NCBI GenBank assembly: GCA_030595135.1
Contig: JAUVDU010000074.1
Span: 1 to 7,122, forward strand
Direction: 5' to 3'
Source: Deltaproteobacteria bacterium
Lineage (GTDB): Bacteria > Desulfobacterota > Anaeroferrophillalia > Anaeroferrophillales > Tharpellaceae
Length of the DNA stretch: 7,122 nucleotides
Below, piece after piece: positions 1-5,849 of this stretch. How positions within the stretch are numbered: the stretch's first letter is position 1; each line of letters starts with the position of its first letter. Position numbers and translations under genes: made by a program. The notes below the pieces were generated by a model. The model was given only the letters and a program-made list of their open reading frames with translations, had not been told where the DNA came from and ran no database searches.

Positions 1-871
1 AGATAAGTTCATACTCTTTAAGTACCTGCTCCAACTGACTGCGAGTCGCTGTCCCCATCAGTGACAAGGGCAGGCGAATTTCCTCTTCAACCTTGCCCAT
101 CATAGCCAAAGCGGTTTTCACCGGCACCGGATTGGTTTCCAGAAAAAGAGAGCTGCAGAGTTTTTGCAATTTATGGTGCAAGGTTGCAGCTTGGGCCCAC
201 TGACCGTCAGCAAAGGCATCACAGATACCAGCTATCAAGGATGGATTAATATTGGCAGTAACCGAGATTACCCCACGACCCCCAACACACATTTGCGGGA
301 AAAAAGTAAAATCATCGCCTGACAAAAGATAAAAATCGGGCCCACACAAAGCCACAATTTCAGAAGCTCTCTGCATTGAACCGGTAGCTTCCTTAATCGC
401 CACAACATTCGGAAGTAAGGCCAAACGAGCCACGGTTTGCGGCAACATATCAACACTTGTGCGACTCGGCACATTATAGAGAACAATCGGAATATCGACA
501 CTCTCGGCAACCGTTTTGAAGTGTTGATAAAGGCCCTCTTGAGTGGGCTTGTTATAATAAGGGGTTATCAACAGAACCCCATCGGCCCCGGCATCCTTGG
601 CATACTGAGTCAAACGGATGGCTTCGGCGGTATTGTTAGAACCGGTTCCGGCAATAACCGGTACCCGGCCGGCAACCGCATCAACCACGATATCGACCAC
701 CTGATGATGTTCATTATGTGACAGGGTCGCCGACTCCCCGGTTGTCCCGCAGGGGATAATCGCATCGGTTCCGCCTTCAATCTGAAACTCGACCAACGCC
801 CTTAAAGCCGTTTCATCAACCACTCCGTCTTTAAACGGGGTAACAATCGCTACCATTGCTCCTGCAAACAT
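1..871 (-). CDS. dapA: 4-hydroxy-tetrahydrodipicolinate synthase (DapA), 3' end cut by window edge
   Basis: DapA condenses pyruvate with L-aspartate-4-semialdehyde, the first committed step of the diaminopimelate/lysine pathway, in the cytoplasm. My translation gives 290 codons with no stop before the left edge. E. coli DapA has 292 residues, so only a few C-terminal residues are missing. The protein is a class I aldolase TIM barrel. Visible motifs are GTTGES at residues 42-47 (the pyruvate-binding Thr pair), YYNKP at 105-109, YNVPSRT at 132-138 (Tyr132 and Arg137 match E. coli Tyr133 and Arg138), and AIKEATG with Lys160 as the Schiff-base lysine. The ATG at 871-869 is preceded by AAGGAG (884-879) with a 7-nt spacer. 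The gene starts 18 nt after the dapF stop, so it is almost certainly co-transcribed with dapF, which acts later in the same pathway. No anomaly is seen. Identity is very secure. Confidence 0.97.
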   Translation of the reverse strand, partial: MFAGAMVAIVTPFKDGVVDETALRALVEFQIEGGTDAIIPCGTTGESATLSHNEHHQVVDIVVDAVAGRVPVIAGTGSNNTAEAIRLTQYAKDAGADGVLLITPYYNKPTQEGLYQHFKTVAESVDIPIVLYNVPSRTSVDMLPQTVARLALLPNVVAIKEATGSMQRASEIVALCGPDFYLLSGDDFTFFPQMCVGGRGVISVTANINPSLIAGICDAFADGQWAQAATLHHKLQKLCSSLFLETNPVPVKTALAMMGKVEEEIRLPLSLMGTATRSQLEQVLKEYELI

Positions 872-889
872 GCTCTCTCTCCTTAAAAC

Positions 890-1726
890 TCACACTAAAA
901 AATCTGATTCCAGAACCCCTTTATATACGATTACCGCCCCCCCTTCAAGAAAAACTTCCTTAAAGGCCGGCCCTTTTTTCTCAAAATAGATCATCAAGCT
1001 CTCTCCGGCCTGAGTGATTACCTCGGTCGGCGATTTAACCAGCCCATATTCAGAGACAAGCAGAGCCGCAGCTACCGCTCCGGTACCACAAGCCAGGGTC
1101 TCGCCTTCGACCCCACGTTCATACGTACGAATCAACAAACGCTGTTCGTTAACCACCTTGACAAAATTAACATTGGTTCCCGCCGGGGCAAACTCCTGAT
1201 GATAACGAATCCGCGCCCCGCGCTCACTGACCGCAACCAAATCCAGCTCTCGATCAACCATTACAGTCGTATGTGGAACGCCGCTATCTATAAAATCAAC
1301 GATCTCATGCTCTCCGGCAAAATCCAATTTAACCCTTTTGCGTAAACCGAACGGCTCAGTCATCTCAAGCCTGACTTTAGTTCGATCAACCTGGGCCCGA
1401 ATCAGACCGGCTAGAGTCTGAAAAACCATATCGGCATCGGCAATTCCCTTTAGATAGGCAAAACGGGCCGCACAACGACCACCATTGCCACACATTTCGG
1501 CCTCGGAGCCGTCGGCATTATAGAAGTGCCAGAGAAAGTCGACAAAATGGTTATCCTCGATCAGAATCAAACCATCAGCCCCGATCCCGGTACCCCGGCG
1601 ACACAACCTGGAGACCAACTGTGACCGCTCTTGCTCAGGAAAAATCCCGCACCGGTTATCAATAATGATAAAGTCATTACCACTACCATGCATTTTCCAA
1701 AAAGGAAGATCTTCACTCTCCAGCAA
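890..1726 (-). CDS. dapF: Diaminopimelate epimerase (DapF), TTG start
   Basis: DapF converts LL-2,6-diaminopimelate to the meso form used for peptidoglycan and as the lysine precursor. It is a cofactor-independent two-base epimerase. The 278-residue protein has the N-terminal FWKMHGSGNDF signature (residues 9-19). Catalytic Cys79 lies in MCGNGGRC, and catalytic Cys213 in EGETLACGTGA. Length and the two-lobed layout fit the family, usually about 275 residues. No ATG is available upstream of the conserved start; the next Met lies inside KMHGSG, too far in. The start is therefore read as TTG (1726-1724). It is supported by GGAGG 9 nt upstream, which overlaps the last codons of the preceding gene. 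The start lies 3 nt past that gene's TGA, implying translational coupling. The clear neighbour logic is with dapA immediately downstream. Confidence 0.97.
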   Translation of the reverse strand: MLESEDLPFWKMHGSGNDFIIIDNRCGIFPEQERSQLVSRLCRRGTGIGADGLILIEDNHFVDFLWHFYNADGSEAEMCGNGGRCAARFAYLKGIADADMVFQTLAGLIRAQVDRTKVRLEMTEPFGLRKRVKLDFAGEHEIVDFIDSGVPHTTVMVDRELDLVAVSERGARIRYHQEFAPAGTNVNFVKVVNEQRLLIRTYERGVEGETLACGTGAVAAALLVSEYGLVKSPTEVITQAGESLMIYFEKKGPAFKEVFLEGGAVIVYKGVLESDFLV

Positions 1727-1729
1727 AAC

Positions 1730-2278
1730 TCACAACCTCCAGACACCCTGCTTACGCAATCTTAAAATTTTATTTCGAACCTCACCACAGAGCGCGCGAA
1801 CATAGTCGCTGGCATAATCGGGATAACTCCAGCGTAAAGGAATATATTGACCACACTCATAAACCAGAGTCAGATCGGCATAAATTCCTTTGCCGAGATA
1901 GGGACGATGAGGAACAGCTTTAGTTGAAGCCAAGATCAGATGCTCCAAAGCCAAATATCCGGGATCAAGATTCACCCGTCGCCCTTGACCGCTGGAAAAT
2001 TCCGCCTCCAGCTGATCGCTAAACAACTTCGCTTCAACCAACGACTGCCGTGCTAAGGGCTCGGCAAAAAAGAGGATATAACGGCCCAAGGACGAACCCA
2101 TCTCGGCTTCATAGTAGCGGGAGTGGGCAAACGAGAGCCAAAAAGAGCAGACGTCAATCGGCCCGAATTCAGCTGCGAGACGTTCGCCAACTCCTAAAGC
2201 CAGCTCTTCATTACGAGCCAAAACGCTGACCAGCAAGGCACCGGGTTCGGGCTCACGGTAGTTAAGACCGGGGCGCAT
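1730..2278 (-). CDS. DUF4416 family protein of unknown function
   Basis: This is a 182-residue soluble protein with no signal peptide or membrane segment. I recognise the DUF4416 pattern: a YYEAEMG motif at residues 55-61, then NLDPGYLALEHLILASTK at 103-120, HRPYLGKGIYADLTLVYECG at 124-143, and WSYPDYAS at 150-157. The family has no established function. The conserved Asp/Glu, His, Tyr and Lys residues suggest an enzyme or ligand-binding fold, but that is only inference. Its ATG (2278-2276) lies 1 nt after the hldA stop, and its own stop lies 3 nt before dapF, so its expression is tied to both. No Shine-Dalgarno is seen before it; the minus strand there carries CCTCC instead, so re-initiation by ribosomes finishing hldA is likely. 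Context between an LPS heptose kinase and a peptidoglycan-precursor epimerase hints at an envelope-related or growth-related role, unproven. Confidence 0.85.
   Translation of the reverse strand: MRPGLNYREPEPGALLVSVLARNEELALGVGERLAAEFGPIDVCSFWLSFAHSRYYEAEMGSSLGRYILFFAEPLARQSLVEAKLFSDQLEAEFSSGQGRRVNLDPGYLALEHLILASTKAVPHRPYLGKGIYADLTLVYECGQYIPLRWSYPDYASDYVRALCGEVRNKILRLRKQGVWRL
1736..1740 (-). promoter_or_regulatory. Shine-Dalgarno GGAGG fixing the dapF TTG start
   Basis: GGAGG reads on the minus strand inside the last codons of the DUF4416 gene (the Trp-Arg-Leu-stop end). It sits 9 nt before the TTG at 1726. Its strength and position are the main reason for accepting a TTG initiation codon for dapF. 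Confidence 0.75.
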
Positions 2279-2279
2279 C

Positions 2280-3308
2280 TTAGGAGGCTGACCGAGACGA
2301 CAAAAGACTCAAACGATCATAATAGGCCAACACTTCCGCCCCGTCAGCGGTGGCGGTACCGGTTTTACCGACCACCACCCCGGCCGCCAGATTAGCCACC
2401 ATCGCCGCCTCTTCCAAACTAACATCGATCCCCAAAGCCGCCAGAGTTAGAACTGAAATAACCGTATCTCCGGCCCCGGTAACGTCAAAAACCTCGCGGG
2501 CCTGAGTTGGTAACAAAACCGGCGAACAACTCTCTGGAAAAATCGCCATCCCATCTTCACCTCGGGTAATAATCACGGATCGACTTGTAAACCGCTCTTT
2601 AATCCTGGAGCCCGCAGCCAACAAATTTTCCGAAGTCACGGCAAAATTACAAGCCTGGCCGGCTTCCATCGCATTCGGCGTCACCAGATCGACATCGTGA
2701 TAGAGATCAAAGTTTGCCACCTTAGGATCAAGAGCAATAAAAAGGTGGCGTCGTCGAGCCTCGGTAACCAGGAGGTCGAAGAGTTCTCGCTCCACCACCC
2801 CTTTACCATAATCGGAGATAATCACCCCCTCAACCTCAGCACAAGCGGCAATAATCGCCTGCCGTAACTGTTGACGCGAAGTTTCACCGAAAGGTGCGGT
2901 GGTCTCTTGATCAAAACGTACAACCTGCTGCTGATGGGCAACAATTCTGGTCTTCACTGAAGTCTGGCGCTCGGAATCGACCACCAAGCCAGCTACGCCG
3001 CATCCGCTTTCAGCCAACACAGCCGTAAGACTTTGACCATCACGATCATCCCCCAACAAAGCGACAATCTCGGGCCGTCCCCCTAAAGCGAGAAGGTTAC
3101 GAACCACATTGGCCGCCCCACCCGGCCGATGATCCCGGCTCTTGACCGAAACTACCGGAACCGGGGCTTCCGGTGATATACGCTCAACCACGCCGCGGAT
3201 AAAACAGTCGACCATAACATCGCCGAAAACCAAAATTCGCCGCCCGCGCATCACTTCAAGCAAGGCCTCAAGCCGGGGGCGTAAAAGGATATTTTGACTT
3301 GTTTTCAT
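2280..3308 (-). CDS. hldA: D-glycero-beta-D-manno-heptose-7-phosphate kinase (HldA / RfaE1-type)
   Basis: The enzyme phosphorylates heptose-7-phosphate at C1 in the synthesis of ADP-heptose for the LPS inner core. It belongs to the PfkB/ribokinase family. From the ATG at 3308 it is 342 residues. Visible motifs are the substrate-side RPGGAANVVRNL (61-72), SDYGKG (165-170), the PfkB signature DVTGAGDT (275-282) with Asp281 as the expected catalytic base, and the GKTGTATAD stretch (314-322) typical of HldE kinase domains. The adenylyltransferase domain of bifunctional E. coli HldE is absent, so a separate HldC should be encoded elsewhere. An in-frame TTG lies six codons upstream (3326). The ATG is preferred because it has AAGG 5 nt upstream and because the TTG falls within a repeat that flanks an insertion. 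The downstream DUF4416 gene begins 1 nt after the stop. Confidence 0.93.
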   Translation of the reverse strand: MKTSQNILLRPRLEALLEVMRGRRILVFGDVMVDCFIRGVVERISPEAPVPVVSVKSRDHRPGGAANVVRNLLALGGRPEIVALLGDDRDGQSLTAVLAESGCGVAGLVVDSERQTSVKTRIVAHQQQVVRFDQETTAPFGETSRQQLRQAIIAACAEVEGVIISDYGKGVVERELFDLLVTEARRRHLFIALDPKVANFDLYHDVDLVTPNAMEAGQACNFAVTSENLLAAGSRIKERFTSRSVIITRGEDGMAIFPESCSPVLLPTQAREVFDVTGAGDTVISVLTLAALGIDVSLEEAAMVANLAAGVVVGKTGTATADGAEVLAYYDRLSLLSSRSAS

Positions 3309-3313
3309 AAATA

Positions 3314-3317
3314 CCTT
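3314..3317 (-). promoter_or_regulatory. AAGG ribosome-binding site deciding the hldA start
   Basis: AAGG reads on the minus strand with a 5-nt spacer to the ATG at 3308-3306. The alternative TTG at 3326 has no such site and would put its own codons over this motif. Before the insertion described at 3331-3481, this site lay within the short gap between era and hldA. Confidence 0.7.
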
Positions 3318-3324
3318 ATTTATC

Positions 3325-3330
3325 AATTAT
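3325..3330. repeat. Left copy of target-site duplication (AATTAT)
   Basis: AATTAT lies directly left of the palindromic element, and an identical copy lies directly right of it at 3482-3487. Including the ATC before each copy, the direct match is 9 bp, ATCAATTAT, at 3322-3330 and 3479-3487. Three of those bases are also part of the element's CATC right end, so the duplication is 6 to 9 bp depending on where the element is cut. Confidence 0.8.
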
Positions 3331-3481
3331 GATGAACTCGTAAAAAGTAACGGGATGGCTAAGTAAAAATTTCGATAGACAAGATGATGTGGTTTTCCAG
3401 GCGCGAGACTATACATGTAGTATGTCGAGTGTCTGGAAAGCCACATCATCGCAGGATAGCGGAACTTTTTACGACGCCATC
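3331..3481. mobile_element. MITE-like palindromic insertion element between era and hldA
   Basis: This is a 151-bp non-coding element. The terminal arms (GATG-aac-TCGTAAAAAGT at 3331-3348, against the reverse complement of 3464-3481) match at 15 of 18 positions. An inner pair, 3383-3400 with 3433-3450, matches at 17 of 18. A short dyad around ACTATACATGTAGT (3408-3421) lies in the loop. It contains no reading frame of note. The flanking direct repeat AATTAT/ATCAATTAT is the signature of insertion by a transposase acting in trans. Deleting the element and one repeat copy restores a compact era-hldA junction with both genes intact. Similar long palindromes are familiar to me from intergenic regions of sulfur- and metal-reducing bacteria, but I cannot name the family. 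In RNA it could fold into a long hairpin that might reduce read-through from era to hldA. Confidence 0.85.
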
Positions 3482-4391
3482 AATTATCATAACCGAAGCG
3501 CTGGATCTGCGCAGCATTTCGGGTCCAGTTTTTAGCAACTGAAACGTGCAGTTCAAGGTAGACCGGAATCCCGACAAAAGCCTCAATCGCCTGGCGAGAT
3601 TTGATGCCGATGGTTTTCAACATGCGGCCACCTTTACCAATGATAATCCCTTTTTGCGAATTCTGCTCAACATAGATTGAAGCCCCGATACTTAAACGCT
3701 TCTCAAGGTCATGATAATAGTCAATTTCAACCGCTATTGCATAAGGAATTTCATCCCTGGTCAAATTGAACAGCTGTTCCCGAATAACCTCCTGCACCCA
3801 GAACCTTTCACTCATCTCGGTCTGGACATCATCCGGGAAATAAGCCGGATGGATCGGCAGCCGATCCAACATCTTCTGCCGCAGGGCTGAAACCCCGACT
3901 CCATCCCGAGCACAAAGAAAAAATATCTCTTCGGAGGTCAGGCCGAACTCGCTTACAAGTTCAACAAACATCGGCAACTTTTGCAGAAACTCCCCGTCGC
4001 GCTCCGGCAACAGGTCGATTTTATTAAGCGCCACGAGAAAAGGGACTTTCTCATTCAGAGCCTGAGCCAAAATGGCCCGCTCCCCTTTACGCATTTTTGT
4101 GGTTGATGCCTCCAACAATATCAGAGCCAAATCAGCATCCCGCCAAGCCGCTTCAGAAGTTTCAACCAACGCTTCATTAAGCAGTCCTTTCGGCGTATGC
4201 AGGCCCGGAGTATCAACCAGAATCAATTGCGCATCGGGGAGATTTTTGATCCCGACAATCCGATTCCGGGTAGTTTGCGGCTTATCGGTAACGATTGCAA
4301 TCTTCTCATCCAGAATATTGTTAAGCAACGTCGACTTGCCCACATTCGGACGCCCTATCAATGAAACAAAACCACTACGAAATTCCGTCAT
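3480..4391 (-). CDS. era: GTPase Era, ribosome assembly factor
   Basis: Era is an essential GTPase that binds the 3' end of 16S rRNA and checks 30S subunit maturation. The 303-residue protein has the full layout. G1 is GRPNVGKS (13-20), G2 is the TTRNR segment (40-44), G3 is DTPG (60-63) and G4 is NKID (123-126). The G5 position reads CARDG (160-164) in place of the commoner SA-type loop. The C-terminal KH domain shows GIIIGKGGRMLK (248-259) after the ERFWVQEVIREQLF helix region (195-208). The ATG at 4391-4389 follows AGGAA about 9 nt upstream. It begins 19 nt after tadA ends, consistent with one transcript. Its TGA stop lies at the edge of the insertion element: the last codons and stop coincide with the duplicated target sequence. 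The protein ends in FGYDN, a normal Era-like end, so no residues appear lost. Confidence 0.97.
   Translation of the reverse strand: MTEFRSGFVSLIGRPNVGKSTLLNNILDEKIAIVTDKPQTTRNRIVGIKNLPDAQLILVDTPGLHTPKGLLNEALVETSEAAWRDADLALILLEASTTKMRKGERAILAQALNEKVPFLVALNKIDLLPERDGEFLQKLPMFVELVSEFGLTSEEIFFLCARDGVGVSALRQKMLDRLPIHPAYFPDDVQTEMSERFWVQEVIREQLFNLTRDEIPYAIAVEIDYYHDLEKRLSIGASIYVEQNSQKGIIIGKGGRMLKTIGIKSRQAIEAFVGIPVYLELHVSVAKNWTRNAAQIQRFGYDN
3482..3487. repeat. Right copy of target-site duplication (AATTAT)
   Basis: This is the second copy of the direct repeat flanking the element. It covers the last coding bases of era (the Asp-Asn end) and the first base of its TGA stop. The stop codon of era is thus preserved exactly across the insertion. 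Confidence 0.8.
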
Positions 4392-4410
4392 ATTACTAAC
4401 TTCCTAACAA

Positions 4411-4866
4411 TTATTTTTTCTTACGTAAACTGCGAAAAAAAACCTGCAACAGGGTCGCTGCTTTATCTCTGAAAACGCCGCTGCGTACCGGAAAACTATG
4501 ATTAAGCCGTGGGTCATCAGCCAGTTGATATAAACTATTCAAAGCCCCGCCTTTAGGATCGTGACAACCATAAACAACTCGACCTATACGCGCCTGCAAC
4601 AGAGCCCCGGTGCACATAATACAGGGCTCCAGAGTGACATAGAGAGTAACCTCGGAAAGCCGCCAGTCACCAAGCTTCCGGCTGGCGGCCGCAATCACTT
4701 CCATCTCGGCATGCGAAAGCGCTAACCCCTTCTTCTCTTTTCGATTACGCCCCCGGGCAATCACCCGGCCTCGGCAAACCGCCACCGCACCCACCGGAAT
4801 TTCGTCCTCAAGCCAAGCCAGCCGGGCTTCATCCAAAGCTAAAGACATATAAAGATGATCAATCAT
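4411..4866 (-). CDS. tadA: tRNA-specific adenosine-34 deaminase (TadA)
   Basis: TadA deaminates adenosine to inosine at wobble position 34 of tRNA-Arg(ACG), allowing one tRNA to read several Arg codons. The 151-residue protein follows the family pattern from end to end: MSLALDEARLAW at 7-18, EIPVGAV at 23-29, the zinc/catalytic HAEME at 52-56 (His and catalytic Glu), PCIMC at 81-85 (two zinc-binding Cys), ARIGRVVYG near 92-100, NH at 122-123, and the C-terminal FFRSLRKKK. The HAE and PCxxC pair defines the cytidine-deaminase fold, and the TadA-specific N- and C-termini separate it from guanine or cytidine deaminases. The chosen ATG (4866-4864) keeps the usual short lead before the conserved helix. 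No Shine-Dalgarno precedes it, only CTCC, so initiation may be weak or near-leaderless. It is the first gene of the minus-strand train. Confidence 0.95.
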   Translation of the reverse strand: MIDHLYMSLALDEARLAWLEDEIPVGAVAVCRGRVIARGRNRKEKKGLALSHAEMEVIAAASRKLGDWRLSEVTLYVTLEPCIMCTGALLQARIGRVVYGCHDPKGGALNSLYQLADDPRLNHSFPVRSGVFRDKAATLLQVFFRSLRKKK

Positions 4867-4886
4867 AAAAGAGGAGTAACAATTTA

Positions 4887-4909
4887 AAGTTGACGATAAT
4901 GGACAACTT
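4887..4909. promoter_or_regulatory. Dyad AAGTTG-N11-CAACTT in the divergent intergenic region
   Basis: A perfect 6-bp inverted repeat with an 11-nt spacer lies midway between tadA and fdhD. Each half contains a -35-like hexamer facing outward: TTGACG on plus (4890-4895) and TTGTCC on minus (4906-4901). It could be an operator for a dimeric regulator, or simply two overlapping divergent promoters. The half-sites are too short to be sure. Confidence 0.3.
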
Positions 4910-4919
4910 AAGGTATTGC
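4890..4919 (+). promoter_or_regulatory. Candidate sigma-70-type promoter for fdhD
   Basis: TTGACG (4890-4895) is separated by 18 nt from TATTGC (4914-4919). The -35 is good but the -10 is weak. Transcription would start near 4926, leaving a leader of about 25 nt that carries the strong AAGGAG ribosome site at 4938-4943 before the fdhD ATG. Confidence 0.35.
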
Positions 4920-4943
4920 TTATTTAGTTTCTATCTGAAGGAG

Positions 4944-4949
4944 ATTATA
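4944..4949 (-). promoter_or_regulatory. Candidate -10 box TATAAT for the tadA operon
   Basis: A perfect TATAAT reads on the minus strand just before the fdhD start codon. A matching -35 would fall inside fdhD, where only a poor hexamer (AACCTT at 4972-4967, 17-nt spacing) is present. The alternative is TTGTCC (4906-4901) driving a near-leaderless tadA message. Both are speculative; the 85-nt gap must contain or adjoin the operon promoter. Confidence 0.25.
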
Positions 4950-4951
4950 CA

Positions 4952-5725
4952 ATGATCAAGAGCAGTAAGGTTTCGGCCTTCATCTACAACCGAGCTTCCG
5001 GCCAATGGCAAAGCACTGAACGCCCTCTGATAAGCGAAATTCCTCTCCAGATATGGATAAACGGAGAACATCTGGTCACCCTGCACCGAACCCCCGGCAA
5101 CGAGTTTCTCCTGGCCACCGGCTTTCTTTACTACCAGGGATTGATCAATAAACATGATGACATTTCGGCCCAGCGACTGGTTTCCGCACCTGACCACAAC
5201 AAATCACCACTGGCAACCGATTCCGTACGCCTGACTATCAACAAGTCGATCTCCGCCATCACGCGGTTGACGGCTGGTGCAATCTGGACCGTCATCGCCC
5301 CAAAAATTGAGAAATCCCCGCCGCACCCATTTTTCCTGGCAGCCCATCTAATCCCGCCACTACCGGAGGCGATGAGCCAACATCAAGAACTCTATACAAC
5401 AACTGCCGGGGCTCACGCCGTAGCCTTGGTCAACAAGGCCGGTAAAATTCTCCACTGCGAAGAGGATGTGGGCCGTACCAATGCTCTGGATAAAATTGTC
5501 GGCTACTGTATCTGCAATAAAATTGAGATGGGCTCACTGGCCGCTCTTTTCAGCGGACGCATCAACCTGGAAATGGCCGTAAAAATTGCCCGAGCCGGAT
5601 TTCCTATGGTTCTCTCAATCTCAGCTCCAACCGCCGGAGCCGTCCGAATTCTGAAACAGGTCGGAGTCACCTACGTCGGTTCGTTGCGAGACTCATCATT
5701 TACCCTTTTCTGCGGCTCACTCTAA
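4952..5725 (+). CDS. fdhD: FdhD-family protein (formate dehydrogenase accessory sulfurtransferase homologue) lacking the CxxC motif
   Basis: FdhD carries sulfur from the cysteine desulfurase IscS to the molybdenum (or tungsten) bis-MGD cofactor of formate dehydrogenase, making the enzyme active. This 257-residue protein shows the family frame: EIPLQIWINGEHLVTLHRTPGN at 29-50 is split here only by my reading of the beta-rich N-domain, GFLYYQGLI lies at 57-65, AHAVALV at 154-160, and the best-conserved block, EEDVGRTNALDKIVG, at 170-184. The segment that in E. coli reads TGCGVCG is TAGAIWT here (107-113), so both sulfur-transfer cysteines are missing. Remaining cysteines are 169 (directly before EEDVGR), 186, 188 and 254. 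The cofactor-binding region seems kept. It may act as a cofactor chaperone without sulfur transfer, or use another cysteine. The start ATG has AAGGAG 8 nt upstream. Family membership is firm; the sulfurtransferase activity is doubtful. The symbol is by family only. Confidence 0.85.
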   Translation: MIKSSKVSAFIYNRASGQWQSTERPLISEIPLQIWINGEHLVTLHRTPGNEFLLATGFLYYQGLINKHDDISAQRLVSAPDHNKSPLATDSVRLTINKSISAITRLTAGAIWTVIAPKIEKSPPHPFFLAAHLIPPLPEAMSQHQELYTTTAGAHAVALVNKAGKILHCEEDVGRTNALDKIVGYCICNKIEMGSLAALFSGRINLEMAVKIARAGFPMVLSISAPTAGAVRILKQVGVTYVGSLRDSSFTLFCGSL

Positions 5726-5849
5726 AAAGCTGATTGTACCCACTTAATTTTATTACATTTTATTAAAAAAAATGACATATCATGAGATGAAAGGCTTTTC
5801 AAGTTATTAATGAATTCAGTTTAAAAGATCGATCAATTTCGGGATACTT
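5726..5849. other. AT-rich spacer between fdhD and the dehydratase-family gene
   Basis: This 124-nt gap has no reading frame of note. It contains a tandem ATTTTATTA (5747-5755 and 5757-5765, one base apart), an A-run, and a weak promoter-like pair, TTCAAG (5798-5803) with TTAAAA (5821-5826) at 17-nt spacing. GATCGATC at 5827-5834 is a short palindrome. No rho-independent terminator follows fdhD. The downstream gene could be read from fdhD or from its own promoter here. Confidence 0.4.

Noticed and set aside
268..510. Minus-strand reading frame of 80 codons
   Set aside because: It lies wholly inside dapA in another frame on the same strand; its Cys/Trp/Arg-rich composition is shadow-like.
437..721. 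Plus-strand reading frame of 94 codons
   Set aside because: Antisense to dapA, with no ribosome site and no recognisable domain.
1014..1199. Plus-strand reading frame of 61 codons
   Set aside because: Antisense shadow of dapF; Ser/Thr/Arg-rich with no motif.
3309..3326. Upstream TTG start for hldA adding six residues
   Set aside because: The TTG is formed by the flanking target repeat and the former era stop (TTGATAA), has no ribosome site, and the ATG at 3308 has AAGG 5 nt upstream.
3331..3481. Structured regulatory RNA or riboswitch upstream of hldA
   Set aside because: The flanking direct repeat and clean reconstruction of the empty junction favour a mobile element; the stem is a simple long palindrome without multi-helix riboswitch layout.
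4072..4407. Plus-strand reading frame of 111 codons
   Set aside because: Antisense to the era GTPase domain; era has all motifs, so this is a shadow.
4931..5197. Minus-strand reading frame of 88 codons overlapping the fdhD start
   Set aside because: Antisense to fdhD and covers the fdhD ribosome site; no family resemblance.
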